Positions 14,701 to 27,076 are shown, counted from the first letter of the stretch. The stretch: DNA of 64,000 nucleotides from Globodera rostochiensis (GCA_018350325.1 JAEVLN010000001.1:857501-921500); one strand, 5' to 3'. Numbers and translations are program-made. The notes: a model not told the origin generated them from the sequence alone.

Positions 14701-17700
14701 AGAGCCCCTAAAAATAATATATTAGCAAATTCCATTGCGAATTCTAATTTGGAAGAGCGGCAACCACTTTTCGTTTTTATTGCTCATAACATTTATTTAT
14801 TGTCGGCATTTATGCGCAAAAAGTGCCATCGAAAAGGGCCCCTAAAAATAATATATTAGCAAATTCCATTGCGAATTCTAATTTGGAAGAGCGGCAACCT
14901 CTTTTCGGTTTTATTGCTCATAACATTTATTTATTGTCGGCATTTATGCGCAAAAAGTGCCATCGAAAAGGGCCCCTAAAAATAATATATTAGCAAATTC
15001 CATTGCGAATTCTAATTTGGAAGAGCGGCAACCTCTTTTCGGTTTTATTGCTCATAACATTTATTTATTGTCGGCATTTATGCGCAAAAAGTGCCATCGA
15101 AAAGGGCCCCTAAAAATAATATATTAGCAAATTCCATTGCGAATTCTAATTTGGAAGAGCGGCAACCTCTTTTCGGTTTTATTGCTCATAACATTTATTT
15201 ATTGTCGGCATTTATGCGCAAAAAGTGCCATCGAAAAGGGCCCCTAAAAATAATATATTAGCAAATTCCATTGCGAATTCTAATTTGGAAGAGCGGCAAC
15301 CTCTTTTCGGTTTTATTGCTCATAACATTTATTTATGTACGGCATTTATGCGTACAAAAGTGCCGTCGAAAAGGGCCCCTAAAAATAATAAATTAGCAAA
15401 TTCCATTGCGAATTCTAATTTGGATGCGCCGCTCCACTTTTCGTTTTTATTTGCTTATAACATTTATTTATTGACGGCATTTATGCGTACAAAATGCCGT
15501 CGAAAAGGGCCCCTAAAAATAATAAATTAGCAAATTCCATTGCGAATTCTAATTTGGATGCGCCGCACCACTTTTCGTTTTTATTTGCTTATAACATTTA
15601 TTTATTGACGGCATTTATGCGCACAAAATGCCGTTGAAAAGAGCCCCTAAAAATAATATATTAGCAAATTCCATTGCGAATTCTAATTTGGAAGAGCGGC
15701 AACCACTTTTCGTTTTTATTGCTCATAACATTTATTTATTGTCGGCATTTATGCGCAAAAAGTGCCATCGAAAAGGGCCCCTAAAAATAATATATTAGCA
15801 AATTCCATTGCGAATTCTAATTTGGAAGAGCGGCAACCTCTTTTCGGTTTTATTGCTCATAACATTTATTTATTGTCGGCATTTATGCGCAAAAAGTGCC
15901 ATCGAAAAGGGCCCCTAAAAATAATATATTAGCAAATTCCATTGCGAATACTAATTTGGAAGAGCGGCAACCTCTTTTCGGTTTTATTGCTCATAACATT
16001 TATTTAATGACGGCATTTATGCGCAAAAAGTGCCATCGAAAAGGGCCCCTAAAAATAATATATTAGCAAATTCCATTGCGAATTCTAATTTGGAAGAGCG
16101 GCAACCTCTTTTCGGTTTTATTGCTCATAACATTTATTTATTGTCGGCATTTATGCGCAAAAAGTGCCATCGAAAAGGGCCCCTAAAAATAATATATTAG
16201 CAAATTCCATTGCGAATTCTAATTTGGAAGAGTGGCAACCTCTTTTCGGTTTTATTGCTCATAACATTTATTTAATGACGGCATTTATGCGTACAAAATG
16301 CCGTCGAAAAGGGCCCCTAAAAATAATAAATTAGCAAATTCCATTGCGAATTCTAATTTGGATGCGCCGCACCACTTTTCGTTTTTATTTGCTTATAACA
16401 TTTATTTATTGACGGCATTTATGCGTACAAAATGCCGTCGAAAAGGGCCCCTAAAAATAATAAATTAGCAAATTCCATTGCGAATTCTAATTTGGATGCG
16501 CCGCACCACTTTTCGTTTTTATTTGCTTATAACATTTATTTATTGACGGCATTTATGCGTACAAAATGCCGTCGAAAAGGGCCCCTAAAAATAATAAATT
16601 AGCAAATTCCATTGCGAATTCTAATTTGGATGCGCCGCACCTCTTTTCGGTTTTATTGCTCATAACATTTATTTATTGTCGGCATTTATGCGCAAAAAGT
16701 GCCATCGAAAAGGGCCCCTAAAAATAATAGATTAGCAAATTCCATTGCGAATTCTAATTTGGAAGAGCGGCAACCTCTTTTCGGTTTTATTGCTCATAAC
16801 ATTTATTTAATGACGGCATTATGCGCAAAAAGTGCCAGTCGAAAAGGGCCCCTAAAAATAATATATTAGCAAATTCCATTGCGAATTCTAATTTGGAAGA
16901 GCGGCAACCGCTTTTCGGTTTTATTGCTCATAACATTTATTTATTGTCGGCATGCATGCGCAAAAAGTGCCATCGAAAAGGGCCCCTAAAAATAATATAT
17001 TAGCAAATTCCATTGCGAATTCTAATTTGGAAGAGCGGCAACCTCTTTTCGGTTTTATTGCTCATAACATTTATTTATTGTCGGCATTTATGCGCAAAAA
17101 GTGCCATCGAAAAGGGCCCCTAAAAATAATATATTAGCAAATTCCATTGCGAATTCTAATTTGGAAGAGCGGCAACCTCTTTTCGGTTTTATTGCTCATA
17201 ACATTTATTTAATGACGGCATTTATGCGTACAAAATGCCGTCGAAAAGGGCCCCTAAAAATAATAATTAGCAAATTCCATTGCGAATTCTAATTTGGATG
17301 CGCCGCACCACTTTTCGTTTTTATTGCTCATAACATTTATTTATTGTCGGCATTTATGCGCAAAAAGTGCCATCGAAAAGGGCCCCTAAAAATAATATAT
17401 TAGCAAATTCCATTGCGACTTCTAATTTGGAAGAGCGGCAACCACTTTTCGTTTTTATTTGCTTATAACATTTATTTAATGACGGCATTTATGCGCAAAA
17501 AGTGCCATCGAAAAGGGCCCCTAAAAATAATATATTAGCAAATTCCATTGCGAATTCTAATTTGGAAGAGCGGCAACCGCTTTTCGGTTTTATTGCTCAT
17601 AACATTTATTTATTGTCGGCATTTATGCGCAAAAAGTGCCATCGAAAAGGGCCCCTAAAAATAATATATTAGCAAATTCCATTGCGAATTCTAATTTGGA

Positions 17701-20700
17701 AGAGCGGTAACCTCTTTTCGGTTTTATTGCTCATAACATTTATTTAATGACGGCATTTATGCGTACAAAATGCCGTCGAAAAGGGCCCCTAAAAATAATA
17801 AATTAGCAAATTCCATTGCGAATTCTAATTTGGATGCGCCGCACCACTTTTCGTTTTTATTTGCTCATAACATTTATTTATTGTCGGCATTTATGCGCAA
17901 AAAGTGCCATCGAAAAGGGCCCCTAAAAATAATATATTAGCAAATTCCATTGCGAATTCTAATTTGGAAGAGCGGCAACCTCTTTTCGGTTTTATTGCTC
18001 ATAACATTTATTTAATGACGGCATTTATGCGCACAAAATGCCGTTGAAAAGAGCCCCTAAAAATAATAAATTAGCAAATTCCATTGCGAATTCTAATTTG
18101 GAAGAGCGGCAACCTCTTTTCGGTTTTATTTGCTTATAACATTTATTTATTGACGGCATTTATGCGCACAAAATGCCGTTGAAAAGAGCCCCTAAAAATA
18201 ATATATTAGCAAATTCCATTGCGAATTCTAATTTGGAAGAGCGGCAACCTCTTTTCGGTTTTATTGCTCATAACATTTATTTATTGTCGGCATTTATGCG
18301 CAAAAAGTGCCATCGAAAAGGGCCCCTAAAAATAATATATTAGCAAATTCCATTGCGAATTCTAATTTGGAAGAGCGGCAACCTCTTTTCGGTTTTATTG
18401 CTCATAACATTTATTTAATGACGGCATTTATGCGTACAAAATGCCGTCGAAAAGGGCCCCTAAAAATAATAAATTAGCAAATTCCATTGCGAATTCTAAT
18501 TTGGATGCGCCGCACCACTTTTCGTTTTTATTTGCTTATAACATTTATTTATTGACGGCATTTATGCGCACAAAATGCCGTTGAAAAGAGCCCCTAAAAA
18601 TAATATATTAGCAAATTCCATTGCGAATTCTAATTTGGAAGAGCGGCAACCTCTTTTCGGTTTTATTGCTCATAACATTTATTTATTGTCGGCATTTATG
18701 CGCAAAAAGTGCCATCGAAAAGGGCCCCTAAAAATAATATATTAGCAAATTCCATTGCGAATTCTAATTTGGATGCGCCGCACCACTTTTCGTTTTATTG
18801 CTTATAACATTTATTTATTGACGGCATTTATGCGCACAAAAGTGCCAGTCGAAAAGGGCCCCTAAAAATAATATATTAGCAAATTCCATTGCGAATTCTA
18901 ATTTGGAAGAGCGGCAACCTCTTTTCGGTTTTATTGCTCATAACATTTATTTATTGTCGGCATTTATGCGCAAAAAGTGCCATCGAAAAGGGCCCCTAAA
19001 AATAATATATTAGCAAATTCCATTGCGACTTCTAATTTGGAAGAGCGGCAACCGCTTTTCGGTTTTATTGCTCATAACATTTATTTATTGTCGGCATTTA
19101 TGCGCAAAAAGTGCCATCGAAAAGGGCCCCTAAAAATAATATATTAGCAAATTCCATTGCGAATTCTAATTTGGAAGAGCGGCAACCTCTTTTCGGTTTT
19201 ATTGCTCATAACATTTATTTATTGTCGGCATTTATGCGCAAAAAGTGCCATCGAAAAGGGCCCCTAAAAATAATATATTAGCAAATTCCATTGCGAATTC
19301 TAATTTGGAAGAGCGGCAACCTCTTTTCGGTTTTATTGCTCATAACATTTATTTATTGACGGCATTTATGCACACAAAATGCCGTTGAAAAGAGCCCCTA
19401 AAAATAATATATTAGCAAATTCCATTGCGAATTCTAATTTGGAAGAGCGGCAACCGCTTTTCGGTTTTATTGCTCATAACATTTATTTATTGTCGGCATT
19501 TATGCGCAAAAAGTGCCATCGAAAAGGGCCCCTAAAAATAATATATTAGCAAATTCCATTGCGAATTCTAATTTGGATGCGCCGCACCACTTTTCGTTTT
19601 TATTTGCTTATAACATTTATTTATTGACGGCATTTATGCGCACAAAATGCCGTTGAAAAGAGCCCCTAAAAATAATATATTAGCAAATTCCATTGCGAAT
19701 TCTAATTTGGAAAAGCGGTAACCTCTTTTCGGTTTTATTGCTCATAACATTTATTTATTGTCGGCATTTATGCGCAAAAAGTGCCATCGAAAAGGGCCCC
19801 TAAAAATAATATATTAGCAAATTCCATTGCGAATTCTAATTTGGAAGAGCGGCAACCTCTTTTCGGTTTTATTGCTCATAACATTTATTTATTGTCGGCA
19901 TTTATGCGCAAAAAGTGCCATCGAAAAGGGCCCCTAAAAATAATATATTAGCAAATTCCATTGCGAATTCTAATTTGGAAGAGCGGCAACCTCTTTTCGG
20001 TTTTATTGCTCATAACATTTATTTATTGTCGGCATTTATGCGCAAAAAGTGCCATCGAAAAGGGCCCCTAAAAATAATATATTAGCAAATTCCATTGCGA
20101 CTTCTAATTTGGAAGAGCGGCAACCTCTTTTCGGTTTTATTGCTCATAACATTTATTTAATGACGGCATTTATGCGCAAAAAGTGCCATCGAAAAGGGCC
20201 CCTAAAAATAATATATTAGCAAATTCCATTGCGAAGTCTAATTTGGAAGAGCGGCAACCGCTTTTCGGTTTTATTGCTCATAACATTTATTTATTGTCGG
20301 CATTTATGCGCAAAAAGTGCCATCGAAAAGGGCCCCTAAAAATAATATATTAGCAAATTCCATTGCGAATTCTAATTTGGAAGAGCGGCAACCTCTTTTC
20401 GGTTTTATTGCTCATAACATTTATTTAATGACGGCATTTATGCGTACAAAATGCCGTCGAAAAGGGCCCCTAAAAATAATAAATTAGCAAATTCCATTGC
20501 GAATTCTAATTTGGATGCGCCGCACCACTTTTCGTTTTTATTTGCTCATAACATTTATTTATTGTCGGCATTTATGCGCAAAAAGTGCCATCGAAAAGGG
20601 CCCCTAAAAATAATATATTAGCAAATTCCATTGCGAATTCTAATTTGGAAGAGCGGCAACCTCTTTTCGGTTTTATTGCTCATAACATTTATTTAATGAC

Positions 20701-21374
20701 GGCATTTATGCGTACAAAATGCCGTTGAAAAGAGCCCCTAAAAATAATATATTAGCAAATTCCATTGCGAATTCTAATTTGGAAGAGAGGCAACCTCTTT
20801 TCGGTTTTATTGCTCATAACATTTATTTAATGACGGCATTTATGCGCAAAAAGTGCCATCGAAAAGGGCCCCTAAAAATAATATATTAGCAAATTCCATT
20901 GCGAATTCTAATTTGGAAGAGCGGCAACCTCTTTTCGGTTTTATTGCTCATAACATTTATTTAATGACGGCATTTATGCGCATTTATTTGCTTATAACAT
21001 TTATTTATTGTCGGCATTTATGCGCATTTATTTGCTCATAACATTTATTTATTGTCGGCATTTATGCGCTTTTATTTGCTCATAACATTTATTTATTGTC
21101 GGCATTTATGCGCATTTATTTGCTCATAACATTTATTTAATGACGGCATTTATGCGCAAAAAGTGCCATCGAAAAGGGCCCCTAAAAATAATATATTAGC
21201 AAATTCCATTGCGAATACTAATTTGGATGCGCCTCAACACTTTTCGTTTTTATTTGCTCATAACATTTATTTAATGACGGCATTTATGCGCAAAAAGTGC
21301 CATCGAAAAGGGCCCCTAAAAATAATATATTAGCAAATTCCATTGCAAATTCTAATTTGGAAAAGCGGCAACTC
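5735..21374. repeat. 134-bp satellite array, subfamily II, with higher-order structure
   Basis: About 117 copies of a 134-bp unit related to the first array but marked by CATTGCGAATTCTAATTTGG and GGTTTTATTGCTCATAAC. Four main unit types can be told apart: A (GAAGAGCGGCAACCTC, GCGCAAAAAGTGCCATC), B (GATGCGCCGCTCCAC, GCGTACAAAATGCCGTC), C (GATGCGCCGCACCAC, ATGCCGTTGAAAAGAG) and D (GAAGAGCGGCAACCAC). Between about 10.6 and 15.8 kb they follow the order B-C-D-A-A-A-A. D units start at 10999, 11805, 13680, 14752, 15691 and 17430, spacings close to multiples of 134. All peptides predicted here are satellite shadows. Confidence 0.97.
20971..21157. repeat. 44-bp sub-monomer repeat near the satellite array edge
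   Basis: Near the right end of the array only the 44-bp segment CATTTATTTGCTCATAAC to TTTATGCG is repeated. CATTTATGCG recurs at 20971, 21015, 21059, 21103 and 21147. This is a partial satellite unit amplified on its own, about 200 bp before the array decays at 21374. Confidence 0.9.
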
Positions 21375-22040
21375 CTTTATCTAATATTCAAATTTACTAA
21401 TAAATTAATATTTAAATTTTGGCCCGTTGAGCAAAATTCTGCAGTTTTTGGACTAATTTCCTTAACAAATTCTATTAAAATTTCAAAAAATAGCCCGGCA
21501 ACGCGCACCCCGCCGCCCCCCTTACCCACAAAAATATTTTATTTGACAAAATTCCGATTTTTATGGGGGGGGGGGGGGGGGAGGGCATTTTACCCGAAGT
21601 CCCCCCCCCCCCTAAAACCCTAATTACTTTTCCCTGCCCCCCGGGGACCAACTCTAATTACAGTCCGGGATCCCTTGTCGCCCCCCCGGGGGACTAACCT
21701 AAAACACTAATTACAGTCCGGGATCCCTTGTCGCCCCCCCCGGGGGACTAACCTAAAACCCTAATTACAGTCCACGGATCCCCGGTTTTCCCTGCCCCCC
21801 TCCCCCCGGGGACCAACTCTAATTACAGTCCGGAGATCCCCTGTCCCTCCCTCCCCCCCTCCGGGATTAATCCGAGCTTCAGTCCGGGGATCCCCTGCCC
21901 CCCCCCCGGGGGACCAACGACCAACCTTAATTAGTAATTACAACTCACGTACCCACCTCCCGGAGAAAACCCCGACCCCGCAATTCTCAGCCCCGACGTC
22001 GGGGCGGGGTGCCAACTCAACTAAAACGTGTGGAAATTGC
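21375..22040. repeat. CG-rich dispersed repeat, paralogous to 32290-33650
   Basis: Begins with TTTAAATTTTGGCCCGTTG and GCAAAATTCTGCAGTTTTT, which recur at about 32320-32360, then a poly-G/poly-C stretch, then 4-5 diverged units with TAATTACAGTCC, GATCCCCTGTC and CCCCGGGGGAC. The same motifs form the orderly 110-bp array at 32826-33640. It ends with an ACCCCGACC/GGGGCGGGGTGCC inverted segment typical of the GTCGGGG-type elements. No gene. Confidence 0.85.
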
Positions 22041-22577
22041 CATTTTTAGTCCGGGTGGTCAAGTCATATGGGAAACAATAATATATACATAATATACGAT
22101 ACAATATATGAAATTCCTCCTATTTTACTTCTTGATGGCACTTGCACCAGCTAAGGCCCACTCAGGTTGTCGATTGGTCGATGTCATCAGGGCGGAGCAT
22201 TTCTCGGGTAGAAAACAAACAAAAAAATAGATTTGCATTGAGAGGAATTTCACTCACAGTGTCAACACAATATTGAACAAGGCCAAGACCGCTTTAATTT
22301 TCTTTCCATTTTCGTCTCCACCGCCATTGCCCATCCCAAAATATGTGCGTGTCGTATTTTTGCCCACACATCGCTCTCCGTTGGGATCGGTTTGATTGAG
22401 CAGGAAACGAACGCCGTCCTGAAACAACAAACCCGTTATAGTTTTAGTTCACTGGCAGCAAACAAACTAAAAAAGACTCGCAAAATAAGCTTTCCATCCA
22501 AGCTGTTGGGTGCATTTGTAGGTTTTGTCTGCTGACACGTCAAAGGTGAAGTGGCGCGCGTCCGGCAAATGCATAAC

Positions 22578-23083
22578 TCAGCCTGTCGGGACGGTGTATC
22601 TCAGCGGTGTGCAATGGCTTGCCGTATCATCACACTCCGGGTGCTGTATTTGACTCTGGAAAAGGCGAAAATGCTTTAACAATTTTTAGTTTAACAATCA
22701 AAATTAGACTCACTGTTTTTGCTGCCTCCTCCTTGTTACACTTCAATGTTTCGATGAAAATCGTTTCAATCATACAATGTTTCGAGTCCACCACTGTGAC
22801 GCCCACCTTGTCTTCTTGTGGTTTTAGCAGAAGACCGTGAATTGTGTTGGCATTGGCAAGTTTGAACGGCTCAATCTGACTGCAATGCGAAAGAAAGAAT
22901 TATTGGGGTTTTAGAAGTTTGGCAAACTCACATCAAATCTGTGGTGATCATTTTGAAACCATCTGCGGGGTGCAATCCGGCTTTTGCGCACAAGTGCTTT
23001 TCCAAGTCCAAAGGATCCTCCGCAAGGGAGCTACAATTGATGATGAGGACGGCCCAAAACAGCAAAATAAATGAGGCGGCCAT
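22578..23083 (-). CDS. Small secreted protein, family not recognised
   Basis: Three exons, 23083-22932, 22879-22714 and 22655-22578, with GT-AG introns and consistent phase give 131 residues. The start MAASFILL opens a clear signal peptide (hydrophobic to about residue 18, then SSLAED). The rest is polar and has six cysteines after the signal (HLCAK, KHCMI, LKCNK, PECDD and SHCTP among them). An upstream in-frame start at 23191 would add 36 residues before the signal and is less likely. Oddly, after the TGA at 22578 the same frame stays open for about 34 codons with coding-like residues (HFTFDVSADKTYKC). A possible further exon lies at about 22420-22265 (DGVRFLLNQTDPNGERC, GNGGGDENGKK). The stop may therefore be a nonsense mutation in a longer gene, or the true C-terminus. 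The function is unknown. Confidence 0.6.
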
Positions 23084-23663
23084 GAAGATGAAGAATATTG
23101 GAAAAAGGAAATGAGAAGCGCGCTGAAAATAAACTGACTTTAAACTTAATCGAATCAGACTTTCTAAACACCATTCGAAAGCTCTTGTCAAAAAGAAACT
23201 ATTATTAAGCTAAAATTTTGCGATTGGACAAGTCGCAAAAAAGTTATGGCTAGAAATCTCCAAAATTTGGGATTTTCAAGGTTTTTAACTTTTTTGAGTG
23301 CCCATTAGTTGACTCGGCCGAAATTGACACTGTTAATTAACTAGACAATTCGAAATTTTAGTTTCTAACTGAAAAACCTAGTGGGCTTGTCCAGCTTATA
23401 GCTTTTACGTTCGAAGGCTTCTATTAATTGCACATGAGTAACGATTTAACAGTTTCTCAAATAAGAGATAAATGTATTGTTGTATTGTAGAAAACGTTTT
23501 TATTTGTCAAATGGAGAGAACAGCAACAAATGCGATCAAAGGGGGATCGATGTGTGCACATAAAAATAATTTGGGTGCGGGAGAAAGAATTTGCAAATTA
23601 GTAGAGAAAACAACAGAGAGGAAGTGATTGACAGGTTAAAGGGCGAAAGGGAATGAATGTGAC
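23084..23663. other. Gene-free stretch
   Basis: AT-rich intergenic DNA. It includes CCATTCGAAAGCTC (near 23170), a motif also seen in other orientations near 30490, 31345 and 39520, so it is probably an old dispersed repeat. Nothing else is recognised. Confidence 0.5.
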
Positions 23664-24140
23664 TAGACCCCGGCACTTGTGGTTATTTGTAGCTATGAAA
23701 ACCACAAGAGTATAATTCATAGCAACAAATTACCACATCCAACAACATTTTACCACACACCTCCCACATTTTACCACATCGAAAGGAAGGAAAATAGTGT
23801 GGGAGTTTGACGAAAAAGAAAAGAAATAGTGTGCTTGTCAGACACGCACATACTCTAACTATTTCTTCATTTCCTCGCACGCTATTCTGTCCGTTTAGGT
23901 TAGTGCAGCAGGACACGCACGCGTACGCACGCGTCCACCAGGATTTGAACGGGCCTAGGTGTCCCTGAAGAAAAGAGAGTGCGAGGAAATGACGAAATAG
24001 TGTAGCAAGAGAGTGCAAGGAAATGATTAGATAGTGTAGCGTTTAGTCGCCTCTCGCACACGCTATTTCCCAATTTCATCTAACACATCGTGTGGCTGTA
24101 TGTGGTTACCGCGTGGTAATATGTGGTTACCGTGCGCCTA
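23664..24140. repeat. TAGACCCCGGCACTTGTGG repeat family member
   Basis: Begins TAGACCCCGGCACTTGTGG, continues with TAGCTATGAAAACCACA and stretches of CCACATTTTACCACA, and ends with two copies of a TATGTGGTTACCG motif. The same start and the ACCACA-rich body recur at 25021-25179, so this is a dispersed element. Its TAGAC start and ACCACA/TGTGGT inverted symmetry suggest a transposon-like element, but no coding capacity is visible. Confidence 0.6.
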
Positions 24141-25020
24141 AAAAACAGCACCCGAAACTGTTGCTTCCATCAAAAGCGCACGTTTCTTTGGCCGATTTAC
24201 CCGAGAAAATGGCCAAAATTCGAGCTCGTGCCGTCGAGCTGTTCGGCCTTGGATGATCAGTAACTGTTTTTGTGTCTCTTTTTGCCTTTATTATTTATCA
24301 ATAGGGCCCGGACTCGTCAAGTATTTAGAATAAATTGAAATCTCTCATTTTATTGATAAAACAATCGATTTACAAGCAGTATGGACCATGAAAATGGTAC
24401 CAAGTTTTTAGCAGGTTGCCGTAATACTGTCATTGTTTGTCTGGGTAATACTTGAAATTTACCGAGAACGGAGCCTCGAGACCGAGAAATGACTCCTGAG
24501 ATTCGAGACAGAGAACCAAAAAAACGGATAATCGACTCGAGAACCGAAAAGCAAAGAGCATTCCAGCTATCAAAAAATTTCTTAAAAATTCCACTTTGAA
24601 ATTTGCTTTCACGTCCAAAAGTAGTTTGAAAGTATGTGTTTAGTCTCAACGAATTAAAATTATCAATTTAAGAGACTATGTAATTTCGTCAAACTTGATT
24701 ATTCTCCTGCTGATCATCACCGTTGGCCAACAAGAAATTTTAATTCTGATCAATCTCATAAGGTTGATAGATCGAATCAATCAAAATTGATTAATGATTA
24801 TCATAAAATTAATAGATCAAAAATACTGTCCTCTTGTCCTCTTTCAACAGTTCGTCTCAGCGCAACACAGCCGCTCAATTTGTTCTTAACTCATCGCATC
24901 ATTCAAAGAATGTTGCAATCACCACCACCGCCACTACCGTAACCGCCACTACCGTAACCGCCACTACCGAAACCGCCACTACCGTAACCGCCACTACCGT
25001 AACCACTGTCCTTTAAAACA
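24141..25020 (+). pseudogene. Zinc-finger gene fragment, copy 2, 3' part
   Basis: Starts in the middle of exon 9 of the zinc-finger gene (AACAGCACCCGAAACTG), carries its last codons (LPEKMAKIRARAVELFGLG, stop near 24254) and continues through the 3' flank. At its end the complement encodes a tail of GYGSG repeats followed by GGGGDCNIL. The exons that should precede it lie at 25180-25990 in the opposite orientation, so this copy has been broken and inverted. Confidence 0.8.
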
Positions 25021-25179
25021 TTTAGACCCCGGCACTTGTGGTTTTTTGTAGCTATGAAAACCACACGGTCCTTCCAGATCACAACATTTGAAAATACGCG
25101 TCAACACGCCACAATGTTTTTTGGATACACGCCACAACCAACCACAAGCTTGCCACATATTACCACATCCGACCACGTT
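25021..25179. mobile_element. ACCACA-rich element between the halves of copy 2
   Basis: A second copy of the TAGACCCCGGCACTTGTGG family (compare 23664), rich in CCACA motifs. It sits exactly between the two oppositely oriented halves of copy 2. Its CCACATATTACCACAT is complementary to GGTAATATGTGG near 24113, at the other breakpoint. Confidence 0.6.
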
Positions 25180-25990
25180 TTGGCGTTTTAATGTGCTGAA
25201 TGCTAATGCGAGGGCCGTTGAAGGCGGACATGAACTCTTTGTTGCACACCGGGCACATGTACAAGCACAGCTTCAGGTGCCTAAATGTGAAAGGGGATGG
25301 AAACATTGTTACTCATAGAGGCTGGGGGTGGAACGGCACGGCACGGCGGGGGGAGAAACAGCACGGGGCCAAACTATCTCCGGATCCGGTCCGGGGGTGG
25401 GGACGGCACGGCTGGCGCTAAACTGCCCGATTCCGGGGGGGGAGGGAAACGACACGGCACCAAACTGTCCGAGATCCGAGGGAAGGGGGGGGGGATCAAT
25501 TTGCGACTTTTTGCCAACAAATTGGCGCTTTTAGTCAAATGCCCAACAATTCTGACTTCACATTCGTGTGATGCAGTCGGGAAGCGTCTGAGTTTGGCAA
25601 AAATTCATCGCATTCTGCGCACTGCACTTTTGACAACGTTTTGAACCGTTTGCCACACCCGCCACCGTTCTGTTGTTGTCCGGCCACGACGGGTTCCGTT
25701 TTGATATTCAAATTTTGCCTTTACAAGTTTGACGGGTGGGGGGTCATTCGATGCTAAAAACGACAGTTATGTAATGTTGAACGCGTACAGCTTCTTCCTA
25801 CTTACAAATTAGTGCGGGTGGAATGCCACCGACGTCGGCATGCTGCATTGATGTCGATGGTACGACGGCACTGGTGCTGTTTGTGCCAACTGCTGCAGCA
25901 GTTGCCAATGTACTACTTGAAGATGTTGGTGGCTGAATGTTGCCGGCGCTTATCGAACCAGAAACGGGCGCGAAAACCTTAGGCATTATT
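25180..25990 (-). pseudogene. Zinc-finger gene fragment, copy 2, 5' part
   Basis: Minus-strand match to exon 7 (from about 25986, MPKVFAPVSGSISAGN), exon 8 (about 25750-25550) and the first part of exon 9 (CxxC finger), stopping at CACATTAAAA where exon 9 is cut. One of the TCTCA bases in exon 8 is missing (GATATTCAAATTT versus GATATTCTCAAATTT in the source), which shifts the frame. The C-rich tandem in the intron is also present. Clearly non-functional as a unit. Confidence 0.8.
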
Positions 25991-26144
25991 CAAAATTTGC
26001 TAACTGTCCCAATGCCTTATAAAAACTTCCATCAAAGTTTCAAAAAATCGCATCGGACATATACAACTTCAATTCCTTTCTGTCTAATCACAACTGAATT
26101 TGAAGTAAAGTGTCCAAGCGCGGGTTGTATATGGTTAAACGCCT

Positions 26145-26875
26145 AAGGGGCGGACGCATAAAAAGCCTAAAAAAGACTGATGACAAGTTAGACGACCCGG
26201 GAACTCGGACAGTTAGCGCATTGGCTTGTGTATGTGAAGCTGATCAGTAGTGATCACTGCGCCAATGTTATGGCCTATATGGCCTTTGACCAAAAATGTC
26301 AAAATTTTACTTGTCGCTAATTGAATTCGTTAAATTGAATATTTTTGGCAAATATTCAACATAACAAAGTTCTAGTAAGGTTTGTCGCAACAGCTCAAAT
26401 TCGGGTTTTAGGTGTTCGACATGCACGAGTTTTGTATGCATTTTTGAGGTTTTTTTGTCATTTATTAAAATTGTTGGCGCCAAACTGGCATGTTACTGGC
26501 CCAGCGGAGGCCGGGCCATGCATGGCATTTTTGCAACGACGACGGCATTTTGACGAGAATGGACGGCACTGTGTGTGGCCGTTACGCTTCCAATTTGCAT
26601 TATTTTACGGTAAAGCTTTTGACGAAACGGTATGCTCCCGAAAGCCGCGCGCCATTCAAAAATATAAATAAAAGTTAGAAGAAGCCTCCAACCTTCTCGC
26701 TTCAACTTGCCGGGATTAGCAAGCGCCTCACTTTTCACAAAATGGCCAAACCATTAATTGTACAATAGCTAATGATATCCCTTCCCGCCCCCCACCTCGC
26801 CCTTGGCTCTTCGGTGATGCGCTCGAGGGCATGCCGGGTCTTCAAAACGTTTCCACTAGCAGCAGCAGTAACAAC
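26145..26875. other. Gene-free stretch
   Basis: No gene recognised. It contains a palindromic TGATCAGTAGTGATCA and a GCGCATTGG/CCAATG inverted pair near 26215-26270. Short open frames at 26345-26738 on both strands overlap each other and show no domain or splice pattern. Confidence 0.4.
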
Positions 26876-27076
26876 TAGAGACCGGTCGAGACGAGATCTC
26901 GGCTCGAGGATCTCGAAAAATCTCGACGAGCTTCTCGAAAAATCTCGACGAGCTTCTCGAAAAATCTCGACCTCGAGATCTCGCTCGACTAAAAATGAGC
27001 TTCACGAGATTTTTTGAGAGCGAGATTTTTTCGGGATTCTCGACCTCGAGATCTCGCTCCTCAAGTCCGGTCTCTA
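26876..27076. mobile_element. hAT-like MITE, CTCGAG type
   Basis: Begins TAGAGACCGG and ends CCGGTCTCTA. The interior is TCGAGATCTCG and CTTCTCGAAAAATCTCGACG repeats. GTAACAAC precedes it (26868-26875) and recurs at 27081-27088, four bases past the right end, a probable 8-bp target duplication. Confidence 0.8.

Noticed and set aside
5735..21374. Many 60-100-codon frames such as those reading KRAPKNNILANSIANSNLEE
   Set aside because: They are frames within the 134-bp satellite, repeat with it, and end at recurrent stops; no splice or start context.
1..21374. CRISPR-like regular repeats
   Set aside because: Whole 134-bp units repeat with no unique spacers, in eukaryotic DNA without cas genes.
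23930..23975. tRNA-like segment (CCACCAGGATTTGAACGGG)
   Set aside because: It resembles the complement of a T-arm, but no acceptor, D or anticodon arms can be formed.
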